Assembly: GCA_025331125.1 (NCBI GenBank) | Contig: JAOALB010000032.1 | Span: forward strand, 1 to 64,000 | Reading direction: 5' to 3' | DNA length: 64,000 nt | Origin: Mycogone perniciosa | Taxonomy: Eukaryota; Ascomycota; Sordariomycetes; Hypocreales; Hypocreaceae | Shown here: piece by piece, positions 1 to 11,818 of the stretch | Layout of the letters: every line of letters begins with the position of its first letter | Numbering within the stretch: the first letter of the stretch is position 1 | The notes under the pieces: generated by a model | Told to the model about the DNA's origin: nothing | Databases searched by the model: none | What the model saw: the letters and a program-made list of their open reading frames with translations, nothing else | Program-made: the position numbers and the translations under genes

Positions 1-898
1 CCCCCCCCCCCCCAAACAGTGGCGAAAAAGAGATCGATAGGCGCCGTGTCATTCTCATTTTTTCTCCTCTTCGTTTTTCTTCCTTTCTCAGTTTCCCGTT
101 TCTGCTCTCACGCACGGGGCGTGTCTCACTTTGGTGCTTGGTCCATGCTCATCTTCTCCAAGCAGAGATGGAAAAAGTTCCGCCAAGGCACACGGCTTGT
201 CTTTTAGGACCGACCCCAAAAAAGCTTGGATTAATATGCACCGGACCGCCCGAAGAGGAAGGGGGTTTGAGTAAGGAAGTGGTTCTTTTTTTCTTTGGTG
301 ATGAGCAGTTAGTGGTGGTCACTGGTTCCCATGTAAGCTTGTAAGCCGCCCAGAAGCGGCGGCATGCGTTAGTATAGTTTAGTTCAGGTGGTCAAGGAGA
401 AGTCGTTCAGGTAGCTGTCTTTGAGCCAGGAGGTTAGGAGTCACTGACGGGCGTAGATGAAGTCGGCAAATCTACGATACGAAGGCGATGCTATTGTCAG
501 ATAGGAGAGAGCAAAGGAGGGTGCTTGGTTATGAGGCAGGTCTTTGTTTTGCCCAATGAACTGGTTTTCCTCCCTGAATCAGACCTGTCATCGGCAGATA
601 TTGAGTGCTTACTTGGTACGCTAAAAGTCCGAGTGGCGAAGTAATATAAGTAAGGCTGTACTTCGTACCGTAGTGCTCCATACGAAGTAATACTAGCAGC
701 AGTAGTAGTACGAGTAGTATCTATACTCCGTACTCCGTACTCCGTATCGTATCGCACTCCGTAAGATGGATGCTATGTCTATTAATGATCCGATCCATGT
801 ATTTGCAAGCCATTTCCAATCTCCCGGGGATACTGAATTGGGCCTTTTGTTTCCCCAATAGCATCATCCATCGTATTCATCGTCTTCGCCCCACCCAA
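1..898. other. Intergenic, 3' flank of the RBR ligase gene
   Basis: No convincing gene. The window opens with a run of 13 C. Short open frames here have no recognisable domain, no conserved-looking composition and no plausible splice partners. Positions 724-744 hold three perfect tandem copies of TACTCCG, followed by another CTCCGTA at about 757. This motif family recurs throughout the window. Confidence 0.6.
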
Positions 899-3157
899 TC
901 ACCGAATCACCCAGCGGTCATTGTCCTCATCCGACTCGCTGCCTTCGACTTCGTCCTCAGCGTCCATCAGGGCCATCTGGACAAAGTGTCGGACCCACGC
1001 CTCTTGCAGCGGATCGAGCGCATCGTCGTCGTTGGGGGCAGGATGCTGGTCATTCTGCTGCTGCTGGTTTTCTGCATGGCGCTGAATCTGGTTCGGCCGT
1101 CCAAGGCCAGCATCGCCGCCATGCCCGCCTCGTCCAACTGCTGCTGCTGCTCCTCTTGCTCGTCCGCCATCGCGAGGCCGACGAGCACCTCTCCCCCCCC
1201 TCGCGCGGCCTGCTTGTTGGGCACCAGGATTTCCTCTTGCGTTCGGGGCTTGGCCTGCCCGGTTCTGTGCCTGGGCTGCTGCTGCTGCTGCTGCTGCTGC
1301 TCCTGCGCGCGGTCTATTAGCCGCTTGTCCAGGTTGGTCTGCACCACGACGTCCTCCACGGCCTCGGTTGTTGTTGTTATCCATAAGCCGTAGGACAAGG
1401 GGAGCTTCTCGAGCGACCTGAACTTGTTCGCCGTGCTCCCTGGCCGCATTGTTGTCGTCGGCTTCTGAATCGCTGTTCTCTGCGTCCTCCCTTTGTAAAC
1501 CGTTGATCTCCGCTCCTTGAAGCTCAATCCCGGGATCAAGTATTAGAGGAGCAGGCAAACCATCAATAACCCCCTGTCCAACTCCTGGCTCGACTTCTTC
1601 CACCTCCAGCGCCTCGACGGCAGCAGCTCGTAGACCACCAGCAAATCCCAGTCCAACGTCATCACCGTCACCACCTTCCAACTCCCATAGACGCATGTAG
1701 CATGAGGTGACTTTGCCATCAGGCTGCTGATTGTAGTGTTGATAAGGATTTCCAGGATCCAGCCAGGCTGAACATAGGTAGCAGAAGTGCGATTGACATC
1801 GTGAGCAAATCATGTGGTTGCAGCCGTGAGTCTTTTGCGCAGGGGCATTGCAAGTTGGGCAGGGACTTGTGTGTAGCTTCATATACTCGAGAGAGGCCTT
1901 CTCCTCCTCCGTAAGCTCGCCGTCGTTGCGCTTGGGTGTGCATCGGGCATACTCGCCGTGCCATGATTGATAGCATCGACTACAGAAGGCGAGTCCGCAA
2001 TCTTCGCACACAGCCAGGAGATCAGCAGTGTTGAACTGTTCTGCCTTCTTCTTCTTTCCTTTCTCATCCGCGGCCCCGGCGCCATCCTCGTCGGACTCAG
2101 CATCGGACGCCTCTCCAAACTCGAGGCCAGAGGGTTTCTTGTGTTTCTTGGAGCGTGCTGCGCCATTACACCACTGTCGAGGGCAGTATATGGTGTTCTT
2201 ATCCGACTCCAGTTCCGTTTTGTACTTGAGGTTCACATAGCGCCTTACCATGTCTTCAGGCAAGCCCATCTGTAGTAACTCACTGGGATTTATGAACGTC
2301 TTGAACTTCCTCGCCTTGCCCGCCTTGGCTGTTGATGCAGCAGATTCACGTTCCTTGGCACAATTAGGGGCTAGACATCGGACGGTTGCCAAGTTGCCAT
2401 CTTTGATAGCGTCGTTGTAGAAGTCCTGGAGACATTGCAAGCAGAAGATGTGATCACAATCAAGCATCTTATGACACTTTGATCCCTTCTTGGGGTCTAA
2501 GGGGGTGTGTGGGTTAGCACCTTGGAAGACATCCATCTCAACTCAGGGGCTCATCATACCTAGACAGATCCCACACTGAAAGGTTTCCTTGTCAAATGCC
2601 GCCTTCTTGGCCTTGATATCGTAGTCGAGCACAGCCAGTTTATGCTCCGGGTCCACTTCGAGAGTACTCTCAGCAGTGATGGCCCCGAATACGTCATCAG
2701 CAGCTCGCTGAACATGGTCGATGTACGCATAGGCAACCAGATCCCTTCCCATCTCCTCCCACAAACGCGGCCCTTCCTCCTCAAGGCGAGCAAGAGTCTT
2801 AGCCGAGAGCCACTGCGGCGTCGTCGATATTTTGATCAACGGCGCGCATTTTGTGGGATAGCCATCCGGAAGAGTGATGTGTAGAGAGAGCGGAGGCAGA
2901 TGAGAGACTTGCAGCGAATCTTCCACAACGACGGTAGCAGTGGATGTCGAGCCCTTTGATAATGCCTGCTTTTGAGCTTCTACTTGCTCGGACGAAGCAG
3001 CTGGGAAAGTAACCGTCACCGGAGCTGGAGGTTCCACTGGGAGCTCAAGTTCAAAGGTGAAGCCATGGGCATCCGGCCGACGGAGCTCCGGGTAGATGGC
3101 CTCGAGAGTCTCAAGCTCGGTAACACGAGCATCGTCATCGTCGCTTGCAAGATCCAT
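899..3157 (-). CDS. ITT1: RWD-RING-IBR-RING (RBR) E3 ubiquitin ligase, RNF14/Itt1-like
   Basis: Two exons, 3157-2560 and 2496-899; the 63-nt intron has GTATGA donor, GCTAAC branch and TTAG acceptor, giving 731 aa. Residues about 10-150 form an RWD domain. RING1 starts at CGIC (near residue 194) and the intron falls inside it, after CGICLD. The IBR follows (YCPRQWC ... CSRCYQSW), then RING2 with CPTCNAPAQKTHGCNHM, where the Cys of GCNHM is the expected thioester-forming residue. RWD plus RBR is the RNF14/Itt1 layout; family members act as HECT/RING hybrid ligases and Itt1 is linked to translation termination. The C-terminal 250 residues are low-complexity (acidic, Q/A/R-rich, a run of nine Ala) and probably disordered. 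Divergent from the dolichyl-diphosphatase gene across 670 bp. Family assignment is strong; orthology to yeast ITT1 is inference. Confidence 0.88.
2497..2559 (-). other. Intron of the RBR ligase gene
   Basis: Removing these 63 nt joins CTAG to ACCCCAAG, restores an Asp codon and completes the first RING finger (C-x2-C ... C-D-H-x2-C-x2-C). Without splicing the frame stops after FQCGICLG plus four residues. Confidence 0.9.
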
Positions 3158-3827
3158 GTGTATTATACAGCCGGGGCTGGATCATATCCGCTTTAAAGGA
3201 TATCTATGAGAAGAACGAGAAGCCGACAGAACCGTTTAATGAAGCCAATGGAAGAGCTAGTGGCGATTGAATAGATATGTGTGGTGAAGTGGTTGTAGTA
3301 TGCTTCGAGCCTGCGAGTGTATCCCTATGATGACAGATAGCAGGAAGATTGTTTGACAGTATTGGAAGCCACAGGGACTATATAATGTAAGCTCATTGGT
3401 TTCGAAAAGATGCTTCAGGCAGCATTGATTGCGTAGAGTGGTGAAGCCCAGGGTTGAAACGCTGCCAGGAGAAGTCTCCAAAAGTCTCCATGAATGACTC
3501 TTCACCGGACCAGTGAGGGGAGGCTCAGGGTTCAGGGTTGCGCCACACGCTACTCCATATTCCCAGGGTAAAGCCACAGGGGGCAATCCGCCAGCATCAC
3601 ATGTCTTGCTTGCAGTGCTTCGTCTAACCAGCATCTCTTACAATTACAATCCCAGTATCGCGACGACAATAAAACCTCCCAATCCCTCGCCTGCACACCT
3701 GTCGTGGCAGGTGACTTAGGCTTTATCTTCCCTAGCTGAACGTCGCCTCCAACTCAAAGACCATGCGCCATCCCAGCTGATAGTAAAAATATCATCATAA
3801 TCATCACCACCAATATCAACCGCAACC
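3158..3827. promoter_or_regulatory. Shared divergent promoter region
   Basis: The 670 bp between the start codons of the RBR ligase (-) and the dolichyl-diphosphatase (+) hold no supported gene and must contain both promoters. The 50 bp before 3828 are A/C-rich with repeated ATCA/CACC, typical of fungal leaders. No clear TATA box seen. Confidence 0.5.
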
Positions 3828-4591
3828 ATGAGCGACGACCACATCACTTCCCTCGCCTCCCTCTCCGTTACCCACGTCTATTATGCAAGTACACGTCTTC
3901 ACCCCGCTCAGCTGTCTTTGCTAACAAACTTGGGCCCCAGGACCCGGACGACTACGTCTCCCTCTTTTGCGCCTACCTCGCCCTCCTCCCCCAAGCCCTC
4001 TGCGTCGTCTACACCAGCCTCATCTTTTCCACCCGCGAAGCCGAAATCATCCTCACCTTCGCCGGCCAACTCGCCTGCGAAGCCTTTAGCTTCGCTCTCA
4101 AGCGCCTCTTCAAAGAAGAACGCCCTCGACGCACCCACGGCCATGGCTACGGCATGCCCAGCTCGCACGCGCAATTTGTGGCATTCTGGAGTCTCTCGCT
4201 TGCTCTGTTCCTCCTCGTGCGACACAAACCTTCCCAGGGCGCGCCGCTGAAGAGCGGTAGGCCGTGGTCGTTTTTGGAGAGACTGGCTGTTAGTCTCGCG
4301 GGGGCGGTTGTTGCGGCGGCCACGGCGTGGAGTAGGATATATCTTAATTACCATACTCCGAGACAAGTTGCTGCGGGTGTGGCTGCTGGGCTTTTATTTG
4401 CGGTTGCGTGGTTTGTTGCCACGGAGGTGTTACGACGGTCGGGTTTGTTGGCATGGGGTATTGGGACACCGATTGCGAGGGCGTTTAGGATAAGAGATTT
4501 GGTGGTGGAGGAGGATATGTGTCAGGCAGGTTGGGAGAAATGGGAGGAGAGGAGGTTAAATGCGGAAGCTGAGAAGAAAAAGATGACGTAA
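3828..4591 (+). CDS. CAX4: Dolichyl-diphosphatase (PAP2 family), CAX4-like
   Basis: Exons 3828-3884 and 3941-4591, 235 aa, the usual size for this ER membrane phosphatase, which recycles dolichyl pyrophosphate released by N-glycosylation. PAP2 motifs are visible: KRLFKEERPR, then GYGMPSSHAQF (phosphatase motif 2) and SRIYLNYHTPRQV (motif 3 with catalytic His), among several hydrophobic helices. The reading frame across exon 1/2 closes only if the 56-nt intron starts with GC (GCAAGT) rather than GT: exon 1 ends THVYY and exon 2 starts DPDDYVS, which matches the family's conserved SLSxTHVxYxPDD segment. The GT four bases inside would put the next exon out of frame. Start ATG is in a good context (aaccATGAGC). 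Tail is Lys/Glu-rich and cytosolic. Confidence 0.9.
3885..3940 (+). other. GC-AG intron
   Basis: Donor GCAAGT, branch GCTAAC at about 3920, acceptor CCCCAG. GC donors with the AAGT tail are the well-known minor class of U2 introns. The alternative GT donor at 3889 leaves the downstream PAP2 frame shifted. Confidence 0.85.
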
Positions 4592-5085
4592 ATGGTCATA
4601 TACGTCACAAGCCTGATGAATGTTACGAAGCAAAGAGATGAGCGCAATCTACGTTGAAAAGGGTCAATATCACATATGCGGCTTTCTGTCCGTTCTTGGT
4701 GTCCATTCAGTAGTCGAAATCATTCTCTGACGCCCTGGCTAACTGCAAAATCAGATCCTGCTGTTCTCTATTGTACACGAGCATCTTCAACAAGGGAAAA
4801 TACAAGAAAGTAAAAAAGAAATGAAACTTCATCGAGAAGTAAAGACTGTGTTGACAAGGCAAGCATTCCACCATTATGGGGCAAGCTAAGTCGTATAAAA
4901 CCTCTAATCTAAAGTAAAAAGAAAAGAATGTGAGAAAGAGAGAAAGGAATAGATGCCGGGGTATCCAGAGAAAGACAGCTTTTGTCGACTACATCCTCCG
5001 CTGGCCATTCGAAGGCCGTCTATATGTATGTATCCGCTTCAACGCCTAGAAATCACTGTGAGGTAACCCGAATGAGTCCATCTTC
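4592..5085. other. Convergent intergenic region
   Basis: The 494 bp between two convergent genes contain only presumed 3' UTRs. An A-rich stretch with AAGTAAAAA-like repeats lies at about 4800-4930. No gene seen. Confidence 0.5.
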
Positions 5086-7188
5086 TTAAATCCACTCTGT
5101 TGTCTCGACCTTGAAGCCGTCTCCCGTGCTGAGTATATCGCCTGAAAACGTCGAATGGCCTGACGCAGCCTTATTGTGCTTTCTCGATGCCGTCGGCGTC
5201 TTATTGGCGTTCGGGTTGTAGACAGTAGGGCTCAATGTAATTTGTGATTCCTCCCCCTCGTCTCTTCTATTGCCTTCCCACTCGGTCGTGAAAGGCATAG
5301 GTGGGTATTGTTTGGTGCTATGGTCATCGATGGTGCTATTGAACCGGGAGGTGGTCGTCGATCTGACAATGCTCAAGGGCTCTACCATCAAGGCTGGATC
5401 AACTGGAGAATCTAGACCCCGAGACTCTCGACAATAAGTCTCGGAGGCTCTATTGGACGGCTGGAATGAAGACCGGTTTACATCAGCAATGTTCGAAACC
5501 CTGAGCCCTATCTGAACTGTCGCGGAGGAGATTAACGATGAGTCTCGTTGATGTCGGCCACCTGGAGAATGGACCTTGGGCGGTGGCACCAGCATGCCTG
5601 TTTCCGACTCATTGGATACTGCGGCGTTGGTTGTCGGGGTATAGGTTGCCGCAGGAAGAATATCCTTGGGCTTGACACTCAAGGTGCCTCGTCGGTTCGG
5701 GAAAATACTATAAGACTCTTTGCGAGAGAGCATTTCCCGGGGCGTATATGTAGATGCCTGAGAAGTTTCGGCGATGGTAGAGCCTTCAAGCTCGATTCCG
5801 ATAGGTAGAATATCCTCCGTGCTAGATTCGTTTAGGTTTGCATCTGCTTGCGCTTCGTTTAGGGACCAATTGCTCTGTTTCATCTCCTGTACAGCAGTTC
5901 TAGACCTTTTGCTGCCCGCAGGAGATTGAAGTAGCCTCGGAAATGAGACCGGCCGCTCCATCTGAGTGTTATAAACGTCGGCGCTGGGTGCCCATATTCG
6001 CACACTTTCCTCCAACGCTGGCAGTCCATATTCGTCACGGCTCCGTGGACCGATACTCCAACTCTTCTTAAATCGTAGGAAGATGTATAATCCACCGAAG
6101 AGGATGCCAGATACGTTCCCGGCGGCCAGGGCGACCATTCCCAGGTCATATTGTATCGCAGTATATGCGAGAGGATCATCAACGGAGATGCTGTAAAAGA
6201 ATGGTACGAGCAGGCCCTTTGTTGCATGTTAACGCCATGTGTAAGTTAGGAACTTGGTTAAACTCACATTCAAAATGGCGCCCAAGACCATGAAGTACAC
6301 CATTCTGGAAGCTGCCGCTCTTTCCATTGCCCCAATCGCGGCGTTCTGTCGTAATCGAATAAAGACAATCAAAGCCCCGATTAGGAGAATTGAGGCAATG
6401 GCTGTTAAAATAGCAAAGCATGCAAGCCTCCATGTCTGAACGAAGAAAAAGAGGGATCCATAGCAGAAGTTTGGTGCTTCAATGACGCGCGTGACTACAT
6501 ATGTCCCCATCAAGCCTAGAAATACGGTAAGAAGACACGTAGGAACAGCCCACTTGGGTCGTCGTGGGAATGGTCGTGGCCTCAGGGCTTGGAGTGTTGT
6601 CTCCAATCCGAATATGAGTTGGATGTATGGTACAATGAACAGGCCTATGCGAAGTCGTGAATAATGAGAAGTTCAAAAATGATCGTAAAAGCTTACCTGG
6701 AAGCATGGACTGAGATATCGAAGTGCACCCCAGAATCAAGAGCCCTTCAAGACCCTTGGCCTGAGCAACCTCATAGATAATGCCTTGGGTCACAATGCCA
6801 ACACATAGGATGAAAGGGAAAACCTCTGCCGTCCCAAAAACGCTTAAAATAGGTGTCCTGACCTGGATTTAGCCACTTTCCCTTATCAAACTCTCAAGAC
6901 AGCACCATACCGAAGTTTAAAGACCGGATCACCCTTGCTTTTCGCTCCTTTGTAGCAATCCCAAAGGATGCCAAGTCCCGTTACCGCAGCCGCCACAAGG
7001 TTAAACCCCGCGAGTACTATAAACGTTGTTCGAACCGATTTAGAGATGGCGAACTTGACTTCGTTGATAGCAGCCGTTGATGTGTTCGTCGTGAACTGGA
7101 ACCCGTCTGCGCCAGCACCCGGCTGCCGAGTCCAAAGCCCACCATCCTGAGTTTCAGGTTGCAATACATTCCAACTATTCGTGTTCAT
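5086..7188 (-). CDS. Fungal seven-transmembrane protein of unknown function
   Basis: Four exons: 7188-6911, 6857-6697, 6644-6268, 6216-5086, giving 648 aa; all three introns (53, 52, 51 nt) are GT-AG and phases agree. The first half (about residues 45-330) has seven hydrophobic segments separated by short loops, a receptor-like layout common in uncharacterised ascomycete integral membrane proteins. The C-terminal 300 residues are hydrophilic, rich in Ser/Thr/Pro, and probably a cytosolic tail open to phosphorylation. The frame stays open upstream of 7188 to about 7803, but that stretch does not look like the family's N-terminus. I chose MNTNSWNVLQ because it precedes a short polar region with N-glycosylation-like NTST and then helix 1. 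Ligand and pathway unknown. Confidence 0.75.
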
Positions 7189-9939
7189 CTTTTCCTTCTT
7201 TTTTGCCGTGTTCAGATCAAGTGCTCGCCAATTTCGGGCAATGGCGATGGAGCCCCAGTTGAGGTAGATCCGATATCCTACTCCATCGATGTACCGTGAA
7301 TTCGTTGTCGTCGTTGCGGTTCGTTTGTCGGATATGAAAGAAAGGATCCCCTTCCGAAACAGGAGTGAAAAGAAAGAATCAAGACAGTGGTGTCCAGTTG
7401 ATGAATGCAGTAACAAGATCCGCACACGTTCAGGCATGCAACCGTCACAAACGAAACGAACCCACGTGGGAACTGTCGTCCAGACGACTACGAATTGAAC
7501 AAAAGAGCGGCTGAAGAGAGGGAAGAATGGGAAGAAGATACCAGGCAAACACCAGAGATCACTGTCAGAGAGGGAGATGGAGGTGGTAAAGAGTCGCATA
7601 AAGAACCAGGCAAAACACGGGAGTTGGAGATCCGGCATGCGGGCACCAACAAGGAGCCAGAAGTGCCTAGCATGAGTTTCAATCGGGGCCAAGATGTTAG
7701 AGTTTGCCACCATCGTCTTTAGCCAGGGGTCGTGAGCTGCGAGGCTGCACACCACCATGATACTAGTAGCCATAATGGCATTGCTTCTTTTCTCCCAAGT
7801 CATCGCACTAAGGTGATCTATTGATCACATTGGATGAAAGGTTCTTTTTTTCCTTTTTTCCCTGGCTCCAAAGTTGGCACGCACTTGAAATGTCATCTCC
7901 GCTCTTGATGGTCCTCACGAGGAAAGAGAAAGCTCACAACGAAGAAAAATGCTTCGGATCACATCACCTATTCGGAACCAGAGGTAGTATCAGTGCGGTT
8001 ACAGCTTCAGCGAATTCGGCTTGGCCAGGTTGCTGCAACACCTCTGTGACTTGAGAGTTGAAGGGCAGTCATAGCGTCCAGCTTGTGGCGGCGGAGTTTG
8101 AAGCAGACTTGGAACAGGTTCAAGTTTTGAAACTCAGGAGCTGATGTTGGAACAACTTGGAGGTTGGAGAGCCGATACTCATGGTGGTGGCGCCATACCA
8201 AAAGTGGTTTGGTGCTCCGATCGCTTGCCCCTGGTCCGTCCCTAATGCAAGTCACGAACCGAACAATGGAGTCATTGTTGGAGCTCTCTATGTAAATGGA
8301 TGGGCAAACGAACATATGAGTATGTATGAAGTACATACTACCCAGATTTCAGTTTCCACCACTATTAACATCCGAGCAATTATCGAATTCATGAGGTTAC
8401 ATTTGGGTTCCAAGAATACGTGATCTGGAGTTAGACACCCCTCGCACACATTTGGGAATCCCAACCGTCTTGTCACAGACTGACTATTCCTCGGGCCTCG
8501 ATCTCGCTACTCTAGTGTCCTATCCACGATGGCACCGTCGTTGGCACTAAACAACCCGTCCCTCATTATGGGGGCATGACATATCACGGTTACGATGCTT
8601 CCGTCGCAACTTGTTTAAATGATCCCTTTCAGGCGTCAGCCCGAGTCGCTTAGCCCATCACCCGGCTTCATGCTACACTCGACGCCGCACGAAGCCATCG
8701 GTTCCCGAAGGCGTTGCCTCTATGGGGAATGTCAACTCCAAGTCTCGACCCTTACCCAGGTTCTCACAACCTCACGCGAGATTCATCCGAAACGTCCGCA
8801 CCCTGTAGTTCGGTGGAGATGGTCTTCTCGTTCCCCATCCAAGAGTCATGACAGGAACTTTTACCCATTAAATCAATTTCATGTCAAAGTAAGCCTCGAA
8901 ACCGGCTCTCTTCATCCTCATGACGGGCCGAATAGCAATGACACTGGTTCGGTTGATGGATAATGTGACGAGAGCTTCTGACTCGTCAATGGCTTGACAA
9001 AACACGTCTGTTGCCCTCGTCAGGGAGACACGAGGACGAATCACATCCTCTGGGTCCGCATTACTGAGATTTCGAACTCTGTACTTCGTAGCTAACTAGC
9101 AAAAGTGCATGTCCAGAGGACTAGAATCTTAGGTTAGCTCGTGTCCGCAACTCTGCCCTTGGACGCCGTGAGCAGGTTTGTTGTCTAAAGCGGACCCACG
9201 CTATTGAGTGAAGCACCCTGCAATATGTCGAGCATCGGCAACCCATCTATCCGGCTGCGTGGATGGGTCGCAAATGACGACGCTTGGTTATGTTTTGCTC
9301 AGCAATCGAGAAGGATTCCAGCATGAATATTGCTGACATTCTAGAAGCTAGCCACCAGGGTTACGAACCAATGCATGCAAGATTTGCCGATTGAGATAAC
9401 GGGTGCCATTCGCATGAGAACAGGAATCGGGATTGCCGGTCATTGTCAGCACTGAGAATAGCCAGAATTAACGGCATAATTCAAAACGTCATCTCAACTG
9501 AACACTCAGAATCAGGTGCGTCATGACACGTGCAAGATCCATGCCGCCAGAGCAAACCCGGCAGACAAGCAGGGCAGCGATTCTGGCTCAGAGTCTCCGA
9601 TGCTGATCGGACAGGACCTTCCGGCAGATTCCGGCAGATTCCAGTCGAGATCTCGATGACATAGTCGATGAGCCAAGAGGTATGCCGAGATTCGTGTTCA
9701 CCAAGAGGAACTTGGTTTGGGACGTTCAATGTTGGTTGCTATTATGCCAACAGTGCGTCATTCTTGAAGAGGCTCCACAAAGCATGCACCGCCCCACGTC
9801 AACTTTGCCACATGTGGCGTCACTATATTCCCGAAGCATCTGCGGACTCTCCGCTCTCATAGACTTGGCAAGATCTTTGGATCTCGGAATCATCATCTAC
9901 TGCACACAAATGAACTATGTATGTATGTACTAAAGAGTC

Positions 9940-9963
9940 ATATTATTATTATTATATTATTAT
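9940..9963. repeat. ATT/TTA microsatellite
   Basis: A short AT-only trinucleotide tract of TAT/ATT units interrupted once. It lies in the upstream region of grg-1/ccg-1 and has no visible coding role. Confidence 0.8.
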
Positions 9964-10116
9964 GGCTTGAAATATCTAGCTTCTGAAAATAAATTCCAAA
10001 ACAAGAGACATAGCAGACATTCAGTCAAATGACTAAGAAACCAGGTTGCGGCTCTGGCGTCACCAAGTCCTACCCAAGCATCGTGATGTCACCGTTCAAC
10101 CTCGATCTAAGATTTT

Positions 10117-10122
10117 CCCCGG
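10117..10122. promoter_or_regulatory. CreA-type site upstream of grg-1
   Basis: CCCCGG reads CCGGGG on the other strand and fits the carbon-repressor consensus SYGGRG. It lies about 360 bp upstream of a gene family known to be glucose repressed. Six-base sites occur by chance, so support is modest. Confidence 0.35.
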
Positions 10123-10214
10123 TGCCTTGACAGTTGAAACGTTCCTAAACTACAGTCCGCTCGCAGTCTCTCGTAGGTTCCACCCACGTAGGCTGGTTGC
10201 GGAGATACATGCTT

Positions 10215-10220
10215 CCCCGG
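10215..10220. promoter_or_regulatory. Second CreA-type site upstream of grg-1
   Basis: Second CCCCGG about 100 bp after the first. Paired sites are the arrangement usually associated with functional CreA binding. Not proven. Confidence 0.35.
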
Positions 10221-10351
10221 ACACAACAGATCGACATCCTGCGTATTCTATGACGCCATGTTCCTATTTCATAAGATTTTTGGATGAACGGGAATACCAG
10301 GTTCTTTGACGATTCCGGCAAATCAATCAAGATCCATCTCCATCATCGTTG

Positions 10352-10358
10352 TATAAAA
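10352..10358 (+). promoter_or_regulatory. TATA box of grg-1/ccg-1
   Basis: TATAAAA lies 132 bp before the start codon and is followed by a C/T-rich then CAA-rich leader, as in strongly expressed fungal genes. Confidence 0.7.
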
Positions 10359-10483
10359 ACCCCCAAGGCCCTCCTCCATCTCTCTTTTCGTTTTTCATCA
10401 TACATAAGCAATTCATCATCAACAACCAAGCAAACAAGTGCAACTCTTTACAACAACAATCACAGCCCCAAACTACAATCAAA

Positions 10484-10750
10484 ATGGAGTCCCTCAAGCA
10501 AGGCGCCAACTACGTTTCCGAGCAGGTCCAAAAGGCCACTTCCACTACCTCCAAGGAGGCCAACAAGCAGGTCGCTGAGGATAGCAACGCCGGCATCGGC
10601 ACCCGGTATGATCATCCTGTTCTTCTGCACACGGACAGACAACTAACATGAAGATTGAACAGTGCCAACGCTGCCAAGGATGCCCTCGGCGACAAGTTCA
10701 ACGAGCAAAAGCACGACGCCAAGGGCGAGGCTCACAAACAGTCGATGTAA
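10484..10750 (+). CDS. grg-1: Glucose-repressible / clock-controlled protein Grg1/Ccg-1
   Basis: Exons 10484-10605 and 10663-10750 give 69 aa; the intron (GTATGA...AACAG, CTAAC branch) falls in the Arg codon of the conserved GIGTR segment. The protein matches the Neurospora GRG-1/CCG-1 pattern: an N-terminal amphipathic stretch, SKEANKxVAxDSNAG in the middle, and a Lys/Asp/His-rich tail with GDKFNEQKHDAKGEA. Family transcripts are very abundant on carbon starvation, in conidiation and under clock control; the biochemical role is unknown. The promoter has a clear TATA box, a CAAC-rich leader and two candidate CreA sites, consistent with that regulation. Composition is highly charged and hydrophilic, suggesting a soluble, probably disordered protein. 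Confidence 0.92.
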
Positions 10751-10967
10751 AGCTGTGTGTGTATCAGAACGTGGACAAATGAACGGAGGAGTGTGTTTTA
10801 AGACACGATAATACCCCTTTCAATAGCTTCAATATATTGGATGCCACGATATCCTATGACGTCCCTTAACAAAAACTTTTGTGATACCAAGAGTTCGCCG
10901 CGCCATTTTCATCCAACAATCGTAGAATCTCTGCATGATCCCCGAGGAAAAGGTCCATTTCGCTTAT

Positions 10968-11818
10968 TTACAGATTCTTCTTGGCCTGACGAACTGAAAA
11001 GGCATTTGCAATGTCGGAGATGGAATACCACACGGCATACAGCGGGATGAAAACCCACAGCATGTTGAAGAAGACCAAGTACACCCACATGTACATAAAG
11101 TTACTGCCATCAAGGTTGATGTTGCCTGTAAGCCACTCGGGGCAGAATGTCATGAAGCCTATCAAATCGTAAAAGTGAGCATATATTCTTTTGCCATCTC
11201 CCGGCGAACGAATTGCACTTACCTCCGTAGAGCTCGCAGGTTGCGAGGACAATCATCCAGATGCTCGCCTTGGGGTTCTGCTTCGCAATAAGATAGCAGA
11301 TGTAACAAGCCAGCGGCCCATCGAAAAACACCGTCAACAGTTCAAGACTGATGACGCCCTATATCGAAACCCCCCACCGTCAGCACTTCATCATCCAGCA
11401 AAAGCTCAGGGTCGCCTACAAGATCAGCCCCCGCCCATCTCTTATCCGCCCTCGCGTATACCATCCACAGCTGCGCAAACGGATTGCTTCCCCCGGACTG
11501 AGGTCCGTAAATCCTACTATCCCCATACCCCAAGTAATTATACGGCGTAGGCACCAAGCCCGCCAGCTTATCGCCCGCCTCCGCGACGGGGATGTACGAG
11601 AAGAAGCAGTGGTACAAGAAGCTCCCCTCAAGTAAGAAGTGGCATAGCGCATCCGCGAGGTGCCATATGAAGAGAAATCGCAGGGCTCCCGAGGTCGATG
11701 AGGGCAGTACGGCGCGTGAGGTGCCGTAGGCGGCGAGGACGATAGCGACGGTGGCGAGGAGCGAAAAGATGGTCGTGGTGTCGAACAGATCAGGCGGGAG
11801 GGAGGAATCCGAAGCCAT
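10968..11818 (-). CDS. EBP-family (EXPERA domain) sterol isomerase-like membrane protein
   Basis: Exons 11818-11420, 11358-11223 and 11158-10968, 241 aa. Four to five hydrophobic helices span the protein. The first third contains WHLADALCHFLLEGSF, the His/Glu-bearing helix typical of emopamil-binding proteins, followed by KRWAGADLGVISLELLT and CELYGGFMTFCPEW. Animal and plant EBP converts delta8 to delta7 sterols in the ER; ascomycetes normally use the unrelated Erg2 for that step, so the substrate of this fungal member is uncertain. The frame is also open from an ATG at 11851 (eleven extra residues). Introns are 61 and 64 nt, both with GTA donors, and phases agree. Confidence 0.85.

Larger units (their letters stand above)
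7189..10483. other. 3.3 kb intergenic region between divergent genes
   Basis: No supported gene. Open frames of 60-115 codons exist, but none shows domains, splice-consistent extension or protein-like composition. Small features seen: a tandem GATTCCGGCA pair near 9630 and an ATT microsatellite at 9940-9963. The right end is the promoter of grg-1/ccg-1. Confidence 0.5.

Noticed and set aside
770..1393. Plus-strand 207-codon open frame rich in Cys and Ser
   Set aside because: Antisense of the GCT/CAG-rich low-complexity end of the RBR ligase.
7189..7803. In-frame upstream extension of the seven-helix protein
   Set aside because: 205 extra residues of mixed composition, low-quality and unlike the family's short polar N-terminus.
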